In this document: positions 18,204 through 26,894 of the stretch, piece after piece
Layout of the letters: each line of letters starts with the position of its first letter
Numbering within the stretch: position 1 is the stretch's first letter
Source: Candidatus Hydrogenedentota bacterium
Lineage (GTDB): Bacteria > Hydrogenedentota > Hydrogenedentia > Hydrogenedentales > CAILVY01
Direction of reading: 5' to 3'
DNA: 64,000 nt
Assembly: GCA_029565395.1 (NCBI GenBank)
Contig: JAKQOG010000119.1
Span: forward strand, 42,457-106,456
Made by a program: the position numbers and the translations under genes
The notes under the pieces: generated by a model
Told to the model about the DNA's origin: nothing
The model's database searches: none
What the model saw: the letters and a program-made list of their open reading frames with translations, nothing else

Positions 18204-18228
18204 CGTTCCCAAGTCCAACTTGGGAACG
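18204..18228. repeat. 11-bp palindromic repeat (REP-like)
   Basis: CGTTCCCAAGT (18204-18214), spacer CCA and ACTTGGGAACG (18218-18228) form a perfect inverted repeat in the 163-nt gap between the sulfatase and the next gene, ending 19 nt before its ATG. The core GTTCCCAAG...CTTGGGAACGAG resembles a palindrome dispersed in many unrelated bacterial genomes (recollection, not searched). Confidence 0.65.
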
Positions 18229-18247
18229 AGTGGCAAGGAGTTAACCC

Positions 18248-19810
18248 ATGCAGGAACAGAACCGTCAATCAAATTCCCATTTGATAAAAGAAGACGAAAA
18301 GGCCGGTGTAAGCCGGCGGTTTTTTCTGAGCAGCGTTAGTGCGGGCGCCGTAGCGCTGGGGGCCACTTCGATGATGCAGTCCGCCGTGGGAAAACCGGCG
18401 AAGGAAGAAGGCGGGCTTCCGGTGGGCAAGGCCCTGCGGGTGCAGCCGGTGCTGGTGTATGCCGTGTCGAAACCACAGGAGAAGACAAGTTGGCGGCCCT
18501 ACGGCGCGATTCAGTCCGATGCGGCGGCGGCAGAAGAGGTAAAACGCATCGAAGCGGAACTGGCCGATCTCGTGAAAACTGTCGAGTTTCCGGTGGAAGT
18601 GCTGCCGGTGATTTCGGCGAGTTCGGAAGACAAAATCAAGCAGATGGCGGGCACGGATGCCGATGTGCTGCTGGTGTATGCCGCGACCGGTCCCACGGAA
18701 TGGTTTCAAGCACTGGCGGCGTCAAAAGCGGCGAATATCATGTTTTTGCGGCATCAATCCGGACCGCATTACCTTTGGTACGAAATCGCGCACTGGCGGC
18801 TGCTGCGGTTTAATGAGGACGCCATGGTGGAGCCAAACATGGATGTCGGCGACATTGTGGTGGACAAGTACGAGGAAGTGGCGTGGCGGTTGCGCGCACT
18901 GTATGGGCTGAAAAACGCACGGGGCACGAAAATGCTGGCCATCGGAAGTCTGGCGGCATACAGCAAGCCCGGTCAGGAATTAGGCCCCAACTATGCGCGG
19001 GACGTGTGGGGATATACGATAGAGATCGTTCCTCACGAGGAGTTCAAGCAGCGGCTGGAGCGCGCCAAGTCGGATGCGGCGGTAATGCAGAAAGTGGCGC
19101 AGGATGTGGCGGATTTCCTGGAGCGTCCGAAGCTGAAACTGCAGACGGAGCGGCGCTTCGTGGAGAACTCCTTCGTGGCCTATCATGTGTGCCGGGAACT
19201 GTTGCAGGAAAAGAATGCATTCAATTTCGGATTTGATCATTGCATGGGCGGGGACGTTATCGGGATGCTGGACACGCCGCCGTGCCTGGTGCTGGCGCTG
19301 GCGAATGATGAAGGCTACACCGCGTATTGCCATACCGACCTTACGCACACGGTGCCGGGAGTGCTATTGCGCTGGATCAGCGGCAAGCCATCGTTCGTAT
19401 GCAACACGCATTTCCCGCATGACGGCATATTTACCGTGGCCCATTGCGCCGCGCCGATGAAAATGAACGGCCGCACTCCGGAGCCCACGACGGTAATGAC
19501 GCACTACGAATCCGATTATGGTGCGGCCACGAAGGTGGAATACCCGAAGGGCCAGGAACTCACCGTGGTGATATCCGCGCTCAATTGCAAACGCTGGCAC
19601 GGGTTTTCAGGCGCCGTGATCGATTCGCCGTCGCTGCCCGCGTGCCGGTCGCAGATGAACATCAAGGTTAACGGCGATTGGAAAGGCCTGCTGGAGCGCA
19701 TGGAAGGATTCCACGCGCAAATTGTGTATGGCAATTACCTCCGGGAAGTGGGGTATGCTCTCAAGAAGGTCAAAGCGGTTGAATGGAAAAACTACAGCAC
19801 CGAGGCATGA
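18248..19810 (+). CDS. Tat-exported protein with fucose/arabinose-isomerase-like fold
   Basis: The twin-arginine leader SRRFFLSSVSAGAVALGATS sits at about residues 22-41. The body resembles L-fucose/L-arabinose isomerases. An N-terminal Rossmann-like part has VLLVYAATGPTEWFQALAAS. A C-terminal part has DHCMGGDVIGMLDTPPCL, LALANDEGYTAYCHTDLTHT and VAHCAAPMKMNGRTPEP, with the His/Asp positions expected of the metal site. Export of an isomerase-like protein is unusual, since the known enzymes are cytoplasmic. The gene follows the sulfatase by 163 nt on the same strand. The function may be hydrolytic, binding or non-catalytic; I do not assign a substrate. Confidence 0.6.
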   Translation: MQEQNRQSNSHLIKEDEKAGVSRRFFLSSVSAGAVALGATSMMQSAVGKPAKEEGGLPVGKALRVQPVLVYAVSKPQEKTSWRPYGAIQSDAAAAEEVKRIEAELADLVKTVEFPVEVLPVISASSEDKIKQMAGTDADVLLVYAATGPTEWFQALAASKAANIMFLRHQSGPHYLWYEIAHWRLLRFNEDAMVEPNMDVGDIVVDKYEEVAWRLRALYGLKNARGTKMLAIGSLAAYSKPGQELGPNYARDVWGYTIEIVPHEEFKQRLERAKSDAAVMQKVAQDVADFLERPKLKLQTERRFVENSFVAYHVCRELLQEKNAFNFGFDHCMGGDVIGMLDTPPCLVLALANDEGYTAYCHTDLTHTVPGVLLRWISGKPSFVCNTHFPHDGIFTVAHCAAPMKMNGRTPEPTTVMTHYESDYGAATKVEYPKGQELTVVISALNCKRWHGFSGAVIDSPSLPACRSQMNIKVNGDWKGLLERMEGFHAQIVYGNYLREVGYALKKVKAVEWKNYSTEA

Positions 19811-20021
19811 TGTGAGACTCTTTCATGCGGCGTATGAAGCATATCAGGAGGAACGGCAACAGCAACGGAAATAATTGACGCGAATGTGAAAAGGAAACCG
19901 TTAATGGTCCTTTCTCTCTGTATTCTACCCATCTATTCCGCAAGTGCAAAAGAATGTGTTATCGGCATATTTGCTGAACCGTGTCAGAAAAGAACGGCCC
20001 AATACGCCTGGGGATGGCTTT

Positions 20022-20732
20022 CTATAGAGTCCATGTCCGCATCCGTATTTCCGAAACCTTTCGGGGAAGGAAGAAACGGTAAGCGGCGATACCGAATACG
20101 AATCCGCCGATGTGCGCCCACCAGGCGATCCCTCCCGCATGATCCGAATCGGTCAGGGCGAGTGTTCCGCTGAAGAATTGCATGACGAACCAAAAGAACA
20201 TGTAGAAGAAGGCGCGGACTTCGATAAAAAGCGGGTAGAAGAAAATGGGCACCACGCAGACGATGCGGGCCATGGGGAACAGAAATACATATGCCGCCAG
20301 CACGCCCGCGATGGCTCCCGATGCCCCAATCACTGGTACGCGGGAATTGCCGTTGGTCAGTAAATGCACCACGCCCGCCACCATGCCGCACAGCAGATAG
20401 AACGCCACAAAACGCAGGTGGCCCATGCGGTCTTCCACGTTATCGCCGAATATCCAGAGAATCCACATATTGACGATGATGTGGAGCCACCCTCCATGCA
20501 GAAACATACTGGTGAGGAAAGGCCAGTAGTTGTCCGGATACCCAACCCATGAAGCCCAAAGCGGATGCGTAAATCGCCTGGGCACGATGCCAAAGAGATA
20601 AATCAGATTTTCAAGTTGTTGATCCGAAAGCGTTAGCTGAAAAACGAACACAGCCACGTTTATCAAAATGATACTCGTGGTAACAATGGGCACGGGACGT
20701 TGTCCCGGCACGTTATCGCGAATCGGAAACAT
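20022..20732 (-). CDS. Rhomboid family intramembrane serine protease
   Basis: The 236-residue membrane protein has six to seven hydrophobic segments. Typical motifs are FLTSMFLHGGWLHIIVNMW, VIGASGAIAGV (nucleophile Ser138) and WWAHIGGFVFG (His207), giving the Ser-His dyad. It cleaves transmembrane substrates within the bilayer; the target is unknown. It is transcribed divergently from the TetR-Rnk gene. Downstream, 19811-20021 holds no convincing gene. Confidence 0.95.
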   Translation of the reverse strand: MFPIRDNVPGQRPVPIVTTSIILINVAVFVFQLTLSDQQLENLIYLFGIVPRRFTHPLWASWVGYPDNYWPFLTSMFLHGGWLHIIVNMWILWIFGDNVEDRMGHLRFVAFYLLCGMVAGVVHLLTNGNSRVPVIGASGAIAGVLAAYVFLFPMARIVCVVPIFFYPLFIEVRAFFYMFFWFVMQFFSGTLALTDSDHAGGIAWWAHIGGFVFGIAAYRFFLPRKVSEIRMRTWTL

Positions 20733-21060
20733 ACCCTACATCTTCCAGAAATGGCCGTGCATTTTCCAGCGAAGCCGATTGATGGGGGTAGGATGCAATC
20801 TCCGCCTGTGTTTCTGCCGATCCTGAACGCTTGAAATGGGGGATGAACGGTGAGCGAATTTTGGTGAAGGAGCATTTCACGCTGGCGGCCCCCTGCAACC
20901 TTAAACACATGCCTGGCACGGGGTATATGGTTTGACAAAGGATAGTTTTTCGAGATTCTGTTTAGGGGCAAGCGATACATATTGCTTGACAGGGTTTTGT
21001 CGTGCCGGTATGATGAGGCGGAATTCATCAACTGAGTTTCTGCTCAACGGATGGTGAAAA
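20733..21060. other. Divergent intergenic region between rhomboid and TetR-Rnk genes
   Basis: This 328-nt gap has no credible open frame. The right end holds a strong promoter (20986-21014). The left part shows no recognisable structure; the rhomboid promoter must lie here but no convincing -35/-10 pair was found. Confidence 0.5.
20986..21014 (+). promoter_or_regulatory. Sigma70-type promoter for the TetR-Rnk gene
   Basis: A consensus TTGACA (20986-20991), a 17-nt spacer and TATGAT (21009-21014, 5 of 6) lie 46 nt before the ATG at 21061. A weak inverted repeat TGAG/CTCA (21033-21046) in the leader could be an autoregulatory site for the TetR domain. Confidence 0.72.
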
Positions 21061-22149
21061 ATGCCAAATAGTGTAGCCTCATATGCGCAGGCGCGATGGG
21101 ATCGTGATCGCCATCGGAAAGTCAACGATATATTGGATGCGGCGGAGCGATTGTTTCGGGCGAAGGGGTACCGTGTCGCGACAACGGATGACATTGCACG
21201 GGATTCGGGGTATTCGGTGGGGACGATTTACAACATTTTTCAAAACAAGGAAGAGTTGTATGCGCAGGTGATCGAGCGGATCGGTCAGGAATTATTGAAA
21301 CGGTTTGAGTATGCGGTGGCGAGCAAGCGCAATCCCAGCGAAGCCATAGAAGCGTTGATTATATTGCGCTTGTCGAATTTCTCGAAAGATCGTCTTTTCT
21401 TTCAGCCCTTTTCGTGTGACGGAGACTTGAGCATCCCGCCCGATTCCTCGCAACTTCCCAAGCGGGTCATCGCGCTGTACGAAAAATATATTCATTCGGT
21501 GAGCGCCCTGTTCCGCCGGGCCATAGAACGGGAAGGGGTGAAGGATATCAATCCCCTCCATCTCACATTGGCCCTTGAAGGCATGATAAACGCCTTCATC
21601 GGGTATTGGTCAAAACCGGAACAACCAGACGCGCTGGCGCATACCGCGCGGCAGATCAAGGATATTTTGCTGAGCCCGATCGGATACCGCCGGTTGAGCG
21701 CGCAGCAACCGCCCGCCTCAACCCCGCAGGAGGAAGAGCGCGGCATTTATATCAGTAAATTCGATTTGGACCGCTTGAAGGAACTAATCGAAGTGGCGCG
21801 CTGTTTCGGACGTCCGGAAACCCGCGCACATCTGGATGTGTTGAATAATGAATTGTCCCATGCGCACGTGGTGAAACCCAAGGAAGTTCCACCGGACCTG
21901 GTAACGATGAATTCGCGCGTAAGCCTGTTGGAACTGGATTCAGGGAGGAACCTGGTGCTTACACTGGCGTTTCCGAAAGACGCCGATGTGCGCCGCGACA
22001 GCGTTTCCATTTTGGATGCCTTGGGAACCGCACTTTTGGGCAAACGGCTTGGGGATGTATTTGACGTGAAAATAGGCACTGCTCTCCAGCGGTATAAGGT
22101 GGAACGCATCCTATATCAGCCTGAGTTCGCGGGGGACTACCATTTATAA
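21061..22149 (+). CDS. TetR-type regulator fused to a Rnk/GreA-GreB C-terminal domain
   Basis: Residues 20-70 are a TetR DNA-binding domain (NDILDAAERLFRAKGY, TTDDIARDSGYSVGTIYNIF). Residues ~75-210 look like an all-helical TetR ligand/dimer domain. After a Pro/Gln-rich linker (213-228), residues 229-362 match Rnk, the nucleoside-diphosphate-kinase regulator: a helical hairpin (FDLDRLKELIEVA...LNNELSHAHVV), then KEVPPDLVTMNSRVSLLEL, SILDALGTALLGKRLGD and a final RILYQPEFAGDYHL. Rnk and Gre factors bind RNA polymerase, so the protein may contact polymerase directly once bound at an operator. I know of no characterised protein with this architecture. Confidence 0.88.
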   Translation: MPNSVASYAQARWDRDRHRKVNDILDAAERLFRAKGYRVATTDDIARDSGYSVGTIYNIFQNKEELYAQVIERIGQELLKRFEYAVASKRNPSEAIEALIILRLSNFSKDRLFFQPFSCDGDLSIPPDSSQLPKRVIALYEKYIHSVSALFRRAIEREGVKDINPLHLTLALEGMINAFIGYWSKPEQPDALAHTARQIKDILLSPIGYRRLSAQQPPASTPQEEERGIYISKFDLDRLKELIEVARCFGRPETRAHLDVLNNELSHAHVVKPKEVPPDLVTMNSRVSLLELDSGRNLVLTLAFPKDADVRRDSVSILDALGTALLGKRLGDVFDVKIGTALQRYKVERILYQPEFAGDYHL

Positions 22150-22150
22150 A

Positions 22151-22176
22151 CCCGCCACCCCTTTCGGGGCAGCGGG
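22151..22176 (-). terminator. Hairpin between convergent genes
   Basis: CCCGC/GCGGG and CCCC/GGGG stems are separated by a symmetrical CA/CA internal loop and closed by TTTC. On the minus strand the hairpin is followed by TTTATAAAT, consistent with termination of the PpiD-like gene. On the plus strand no T-run follows, though it lies directly after the TetR-Rnk stop codon. Confidence 0.5.
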
Positions 22177-22206
22177 CGTTCGTGGCAATAACAAAATGTT
22201 AGGGAT

Positions 22207-24135
22207 TTATTTTTCAGGCGCCGGGGCGGAAGATGCCGCCTCTCCCTCTTTCGCCGGTTCACCTTCACCTGTTCCTTCGCCTTCCGCTTCATTCGGCTGG
22301 TTTCGCCCAAGAATTTCGTCAATCATGGCCTGGTTCGTGGTGAAGCTCACTTGCGGCAGCGTCCGTTCCCGCATGTCGGCCAGGTAGTCTTCCAAAATCG
22401 CATTCTCCGCCTGACGGGTTTCGGTGTCGCGCAGCTTCTTGCGGTCTTCATCCCACTTGGCCTTGTCTTCCTCGGCGGGAGGCGTGCGCTTCAGCAGTTC
22501 GACAAAGAAAGTATTGCCCTGGTAATCGGTAAGCGGGCCGCCGAACGTGCCGGGCTCTCCATGGCCCACCTCCGAAAAAATATCCGTGGGCGGAACATAC
22601 ATTTGTTCTTTGAACAGATAGTCCTTGGCCGTGAATTCGCTGGATTCCTTGATTTCCACGGCGAGTTCCGGGAACAGTTCATTGATTTGCGCGAGGCTCG
22701 TGGCCTTTTCCTCAATCTTCTTCGCGTAGTCTTTGACTTTGTTCTTGTACTCGTCCTTTTGTTTCAAGGCTTCGATTGTGTCTTCCCGCACTTTGTCCTT
22801 GATGTCGGCAAGCGCAGGAATAATGCCGGGCGTCAGCCCCATCATATGGGCCACATAGATGTTGGACCGCGCTGCAACCACTTTGTACGGGTTGTCATCC
22901 ATCTGCTCTTCAAAGGCCATGCGAAACTGCCGCACGTCATTCTTCGGGAAATTCTCGATTTCTTCGCTTTCCTTCGTGAAGGGGCCGGTGCGTTTGATTT
23001 CCAGGGAATACTCCTTGGCGACCGCGGGGAAATCCTTCATCTCCTTGGCCTTGTCTGAAATGGCTTTCGCCTTGTCATTCAGTTTCTCATGTTCTTCCTT
23101 GGGCAATTCGGATTTGATCATGATCTGGCGGGCATGCACCTCGCGTTTCTGATTCTCCTCATTCGTGCGTTCTTCTTCCACCTTGAAGATGTAATAGCTG
23201 TTGAAGCCAAGAATCGGATCACTGATCTCACCCGCCTTCAGGTCGAATAACGGCTTGCGGAACTCCGGCTCGTTGTCCCGCATGGACTGCCAACCCATAT
23301 CCCCGCCGTTTTGTTGTTTCAAATCGGAATTCTCGTCGGCCAATTTCGCAAAATCCGCCCCTTCCCGCGCCTGCTTGACCAAATCGAGCGCTTTCTGCGG
23401 CATGGGCGGATCAAGCGACAAGGACACATACTCCACTACGCGGGTATCCGGAGTTTTATACGTTTCTTTGTTATCGTCGTATTGTTTTTGGATATCCTCT
23501 TCCGTCGGCTCGACCTTTGGATCAATCTTGGCGTATTTAATTTGGATTTTGGTGTAGTTGTCTTCGACTTTTTTCTGGATGTCCTTGTCCAACACCCGGC
23601 CCGCCGAGGCCATAAGCATGTCCATGTATACTCTTCGTGAAATCCGTTCCTTCTGGTCAGCATAGAGCGCTTTCCAGTCCTGGTTTTTGCTTTGCTTTAC
23701 CCATTCATTCCATGATTCGGGATTGAACTTGCCGTTATCATCCTGGAAAATTCTCCATTTTTTCATCTGTTCCGCGGCCAGGCTGTTGGCCACATCAAAC
23801 TTGCGTTTTTTTTCCGCCAGCGTAATCAGCGCGGAATCCACCATCTGTTTGAGCACCTTTTCCGCCTCACCGCTTTTATCCAATTCCTGATAGTTGGGGC
23901 GTTCCCCTCCCCGGCCCTGGCGCTCGGCAAGTTGATCCAGATAGCCGCGGAATTCCTGGGCATACAGCGGCACGCCGCCCACTTTGCCAATCATGGCCTT
24001 TTCACTAAACTGTTGCTGTTTATTCTTCACATACGCCGAGCTTGGAATGCCGAAAAAGAACACGAACGGCACGATCATGAACAACAACATAAACACCAGA
24101 ATCGCCCGCTTATGCTTGCGCATTAAATCTTGCAT
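22207..24135 (-). CDS. PpiD/SurA-like peptidyl-prolyl isomerase, membrane anchored
   Basis: The 642-residue protein has an N-terminal membrane anchor (KRAILVFMLLFMIVPFVFFFG) followed by a SurA_N-like chaperone region (IGKVGGVPLYAQEFRGYLDQ). A parvulin-type PPIase core follows, with FAKLADENSDLKQQNGGDMG (compare the GGxLGW motif). A long helical region precedes a Glu/Gly/Ala-rich tail (EAEGEGTGEGEP). Topology matches PpiD: inner-membrane anchor, periplasmic folding factor for envelope proteins. That role would suit an organism exporting many large enzymes. Confidence 0.85.
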   Translation of the reverse strand: MQDLMRKHKRAILVFMLLFMIVPFVFFFGIPSSAYVKNKQQQFSEKAMIGKVGGVPLYAQEFRGYLDQLAERQGRGGERPNYQELDKSGEAEKVLKQMVDSALITLAEKKRKFDVANSLAAEQMKKWRIFQDDNGKFNPESWNEWVKQSKNQDWKALYADQKERISRRVYMDMLMASAGRVLDKDIQKKVEDNYTKIQIKYAKIDPKVEPTEEDIQKQYDDNKETYKTPDTRVVEYVSLSLDPPMPQKALDLVKQAREGADFAKLADENSDLKQQNGGDMGWQSMRDNEPEFRKPLFDLKAGEISDPILGFNSYYIFKVEEERTNEENQKREVHARQIMIKSELPKEEHEKLNDKAKAISDKAKEMKDFPAVAKEYSLEIKRTGPFTKESEEIENFPKNDVRQFRMAFEEQMDDNPYKVVAARSNIYVAHMMGLTPGIIPALADIKDKVREDTIEALKQKDEYKNKVKDYAKKIEEKATSLAQINELFPELAVEIKESSEFTAKDYLFKEQMYVPPTDIFSEVGHGEPGTFGGPLTDYQGNTFFVELLKRTPPAEEDKAKWDEDRKKLRDTETRQAENAILEDYLADMRERTLPQVSFTTNQAMIDEILGRNQPNEAEGEGTGEGEPAKEGEAASSAPAPEK

Positions 24136-24275
24136 CTTGGGGAAAATCCTCTTATACGCGGATAAAGCCCGCCTTCTGCCATAACCGGATAAAAACAGGG
24201 GGGTACTTTACCATAGGACCGTCCGGGGGCGCAAACCACCCCTTATCAAAGGATTGGGGGCGGCTTAGGCGGGGA

Positions 24276-25778
24276 TTATCCCTGATATTCTTCGCCCGCG
24301 CCATGGGGGCGGACGATTTGTGCAATATCGCGTTTGGCATCGGCGGCCAATTCCGCATTCGCGGCCACAACCTCCCACCGCGCCAGCCCATTCTCACTCT
24401 GTGAAATGCGCTGACAGACCTGCAACCAGTCCGGGGCAAGCCGCGTTTCGGCATGAATGTCGAAGGGGAGTCCCCGGCGCATCATGGTGGCTTCAAGGTC
24501 GTATCCATTGGGCATACGGCTGAGGGCTGTTGCACCCAGAGATTCGAAATGCGCTTGGACGGCGTCAAGGGCTTCGGCGCGTTGCTGCTCTGAGGGGAAT
24601 TTATAGCCCCATTCGCGCTCCCGGCTGGTATGCTGCTGGAGATCAAACAGGGCATCGAAGCGTTCCGGGGATTCCCGCCATACCCGGGCCGCCAGCAGCG
24701 CAATGTATAAGGTATTTTCCGTGCAATAGCGCTGTCCATCAAGGGTGAAGGCTTCATAGAAATGGGCGGATTCCTCCACCGCGCCGAACATGGCGGTGTT
24801 TTCAAACAGGGCGTTTTTAATCTGTGAATGGCCGTTGCGAATGACATTCACCGTTACCCCGGTTTTGGCCATTTCCATCACGGCCAGAGGATTGGACTTA
24901 AGGTCGGCATACACGCCCAAGTCCTGCTGGCAGAATCGTTTGCGAATTTCCGGAAGTATGGCGGCATAGACAAAACTGGAGGAGAGATACGCCCCATCTC
25001 CCCGGTAGAAGTCGATCCGGTCGCCATCGCCATCGAAAAACGTTCCGAAACGAAACCCGCCTCCCTGCAACGTGTCAAGCCCTTCCTGGATAACATCCTG
25101 CTTAACCGGATTGGGGTCGCCCAAAGGAAACGAACCATCCGCGGTAAAATGTAGGGGAACCAGATCGGCCCCGGCGCGCGCAAAGGCCAGCATCATCTCG
25201 CGGCCCGCCGCGCCGTTGAGATAGTCCTGGAGCACTCGCAGGCCGCGCAGGCTTCCCGCGGCTACTCCCGCCAGGCTCATGCTATAGGCGATATACGCTT
25301 CCGTTGGATCATACGCGGTGATGCTTCCGGACCCCGAAGGGGCTTTGGTCCCTTGCAGATAGAGTTCCTTGATGCGATCCAAGCCGCCTTCCGGGCCAAT
25401 ATGCTCGGCGATGGGCCGAACGCCCGGCCCCAATATTTTCTGACCGGTGTCGCCCGCAGGATTATGGGACGCGCCATACATCACCGCGGCACATTCCGGA
25501 TATTGCATGGCGGCGAAATAGAATTCCGACGTGGAACACACCCCCGGAATGACCCGTACGTTAATTCCCGATTGTGCGAATGTTTCCGCGGCCAATTGGA
25601 GATACCGGGGCCCGCTGCTGCGCGCATCATGTGCCACAACCACGCCGGATACACCGAGTGTATCCCGGAAATATACCGCTTCCGCTTGCGCCAAACGCAA
25701 CGCCAACGCATCCGTCAACAGCCCGGAATGCGTCCGGATATCATATGCTCGGAACATGGACAGGTTCAGATCGGTCAT
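24276..25778 (-). CDS. Phosphoglucomutase/phosphomannomutase family protein
   Basis: The 500-residue alpha-D-phosphohexomutase contains FRAYDIRTHSG, the phosphoserine loop MYGASHNPAGD (Ser104), metal loop FFDGDGDRIDFYRG and sugar loop AVEESAHFYEAF (usually GEESGH). The phosphate-binding loop of domain 4 is atypical: RISQSENGLARWEV where RPSGTEPxxR is usual. ATG 25778 (MTDLNLSMFR) with AAGGAAATGT upstream is preferred over a TTG 30 nt earlier. It probably interconverts hexose 1- and 6-phosphates for polysaccharide precursors, but altered loops leave specificity open. Confidence 0.82.
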   Translation of the reverse strand: MTDLNLSMFRAYDIRTHSGLLTDALALRLAQAEAVYFRDTLGVSGVVVAHDARSSGPRYLQLAAETFAQSGINVRVIPGVCSTSEFYFAAMQYPECAAVMYGASHNPAGDTGQKILGPGVRPIAEHIGPEGGLDRIKELYLQGTKAPSGSGSITAYDPTEAYIAYSMSLAGVAAGSLRGLRVLQDYLNGAAGREMMLAFARAGADLVPLHFTADGSFPLGDPNPVKQDVIQEGLDTLQGGGFRFGTFFDGDGDRIDFYRGDGAYLSSSFVYAAILPEIRKRFCQQDLGVYADLKSNPLAVMEMAKTGVTVNVIRNGHSQIKNALFENTAMFGAVEESAHFYEAFTLDGQRYCTENTLYIALLAARVWRESPERFDALFDLQQHTSREREWGYKFPSEQQRAEALDAVQAHFESLGATALSRMPNGYDLEATMMRRGLPFDIHAETRLAPDWLQVCQRISQSENGLARWEVVAANAELAADAKRDIAQIVRPHGAGEEYQG

Positions 25779-25874
25779 ACATTTCCTTTTCCTGGAATCT
25801 TCAGACAAGGCGGCCCAACGGCCACGCCCAAAAACACTGTAAGTATCGGAATATTTCCAGGCTGGTGCAACTCT

Positions 25875-26864
25875 TCACCATTCATAGACCCAGGCGTAGC
25901 TGGTGTAGGTGGTCATTTGGGGGTCGCCGTAGACATGATCTCCAATTTTTTCGCCGCACCGGCAGGTCAGCCGCAGCCCTGTATTAAACAGAATGGGATC
26001 CCGTTCATGGAACCGGTACGCGGAGAAGCTGTGATCCGATTCTTCCATATGCGTGAGGCCTGCGACCTCCGTGTAGTATTTCCCGCGGTTAAAATAATAC
26101 GTGCCCAGGAAATAATCCTCCAGGCCCGAGGAGAGCCAGAGGGGTTCTGCCGCACCATTGATATAGGCGCGCATGCACGCTTCGAGGTAGTTGAAATTCT
26201 TGCTTTTCGCGGCCAGGGTGACTTGATACAGCAGGCCGGATTTTGCCGGGGTGCAGAGTTCAAATTCCTCCAGCGGTTTCACGGTGAACTCTTCGCGGGT
26301 ATAGAGTTTGAGGCGGGCATTTTCCGGGAGCCGGATCCCGCCGATCTCAATGGGGAGGTTGTCAACGCCCCGGATGATCCACCAGAAGGGGGGATTGTCC
26401 GAATGGCCTGCCGCGCGTTGCGCCGTGACTTTCACGCTGCTTCCAAAGGGGATACGGTATGTGTTGTAAATGCCGCTGGGTTGCCCGGTTTTTCCCATCC
26501 GCTCGATGCCCCACGGCGCGGCGGGATCCTGAAACCCAATGCCATGCCCCAGCATCAGTTCCATATCGATGGAGGCCTTGGTTTCGCCGTCTACGTAGAT
26601 GCGAAGGCGGGTACGCCCATAATCGGGAAAATCGCCCCCGAACCACATGTGCGTCAGGCACCCTTTGCCCTCATGAAAAAACAACCGGGCTTCTTTACTC
26701 CCTTCCAGCGGGGTCAGCTCTTTGCCTATAGTTCCGAAGCTCTGCAGGTTGTCCAGCGGAGAAGATTCTCCCTGCGCGGTCAAGGGCAAACAGAACAACC
26801 CAGAAAACAGGGCAATAAATAATATTGTGTGAGAATCATTACTCCGCAACAGATACATGGCCAA
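25875..26864 (-). CDS. Secreted DUF2961 (GH172-like) protein
   Basis: A signal peptide (TILFIALFSGLFCLPLTAQG) precedes two jelly-roll domains typical of DUF2961: RLRIYVDGETKASIDMEL, then SSGLEDYFLGTYYFNRGKYY (acidic active-site segment) and YRFHERDPILFNTGLRL. Some members of this family are now classified as GH172 and act on fructofuranosyl or arabinofuranosyl linkages. AGGAGG lies 5 nt before a TTG at 26864 and 11 nt before an ATG at 26858; either could start. It is 30 nt downstream of the PEP-synthase-like gene and probably co-transcribed. Confidence 0.82.
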   Translation of the reverse strand: MAMYLLRSNDSHTILFIALFSGLFCLPLTAQGESSPLDNLQSFGTIGKELTPLEGSKEARLFFHEGKGCLTHMWFGGDFPDYGRTRLRIYVDGETKASIDMELMLGHGIGFQDPAAPWGIERMGKTGQPSGIYNTYRIPFGSSVKVTAQRAAGHSDNPPFWWIIRGVDNLPIEIGGIRLPENARLKLYTREEFTVKPLEEFELCTPAKSGLLYQVTLAAKSKNFNYLEACMRAYINGAAEPLWLSSGLEDYFLGTYYFNRGKYYTEVAGLTHMEESDHSFSAYRFHERDPILFNTGLRLTCRCGEKIGDHVYGDPQMTTYTSYAWVYEW

Positions 26865-26894
26865 GATTTCCTCCTGGGTATGGGGTTACAACAT

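Noticed and set aside
19886..20173. 95-codon plus-strand frame with a signal-like start (LMVLSLCILPIYSASA)
   Set aside because: It overlaps the rhomboid gene on the other strand, has a GTG start without a clear ribosome binding site, and turns Arg-rich; too weak to call.
25353..26822. Open frame of 489 codons on the plus strand
   Set aside because: Antisense to the phosphohexomutase and DUF2961 genes, both with clear motifs; no recognisable domain.
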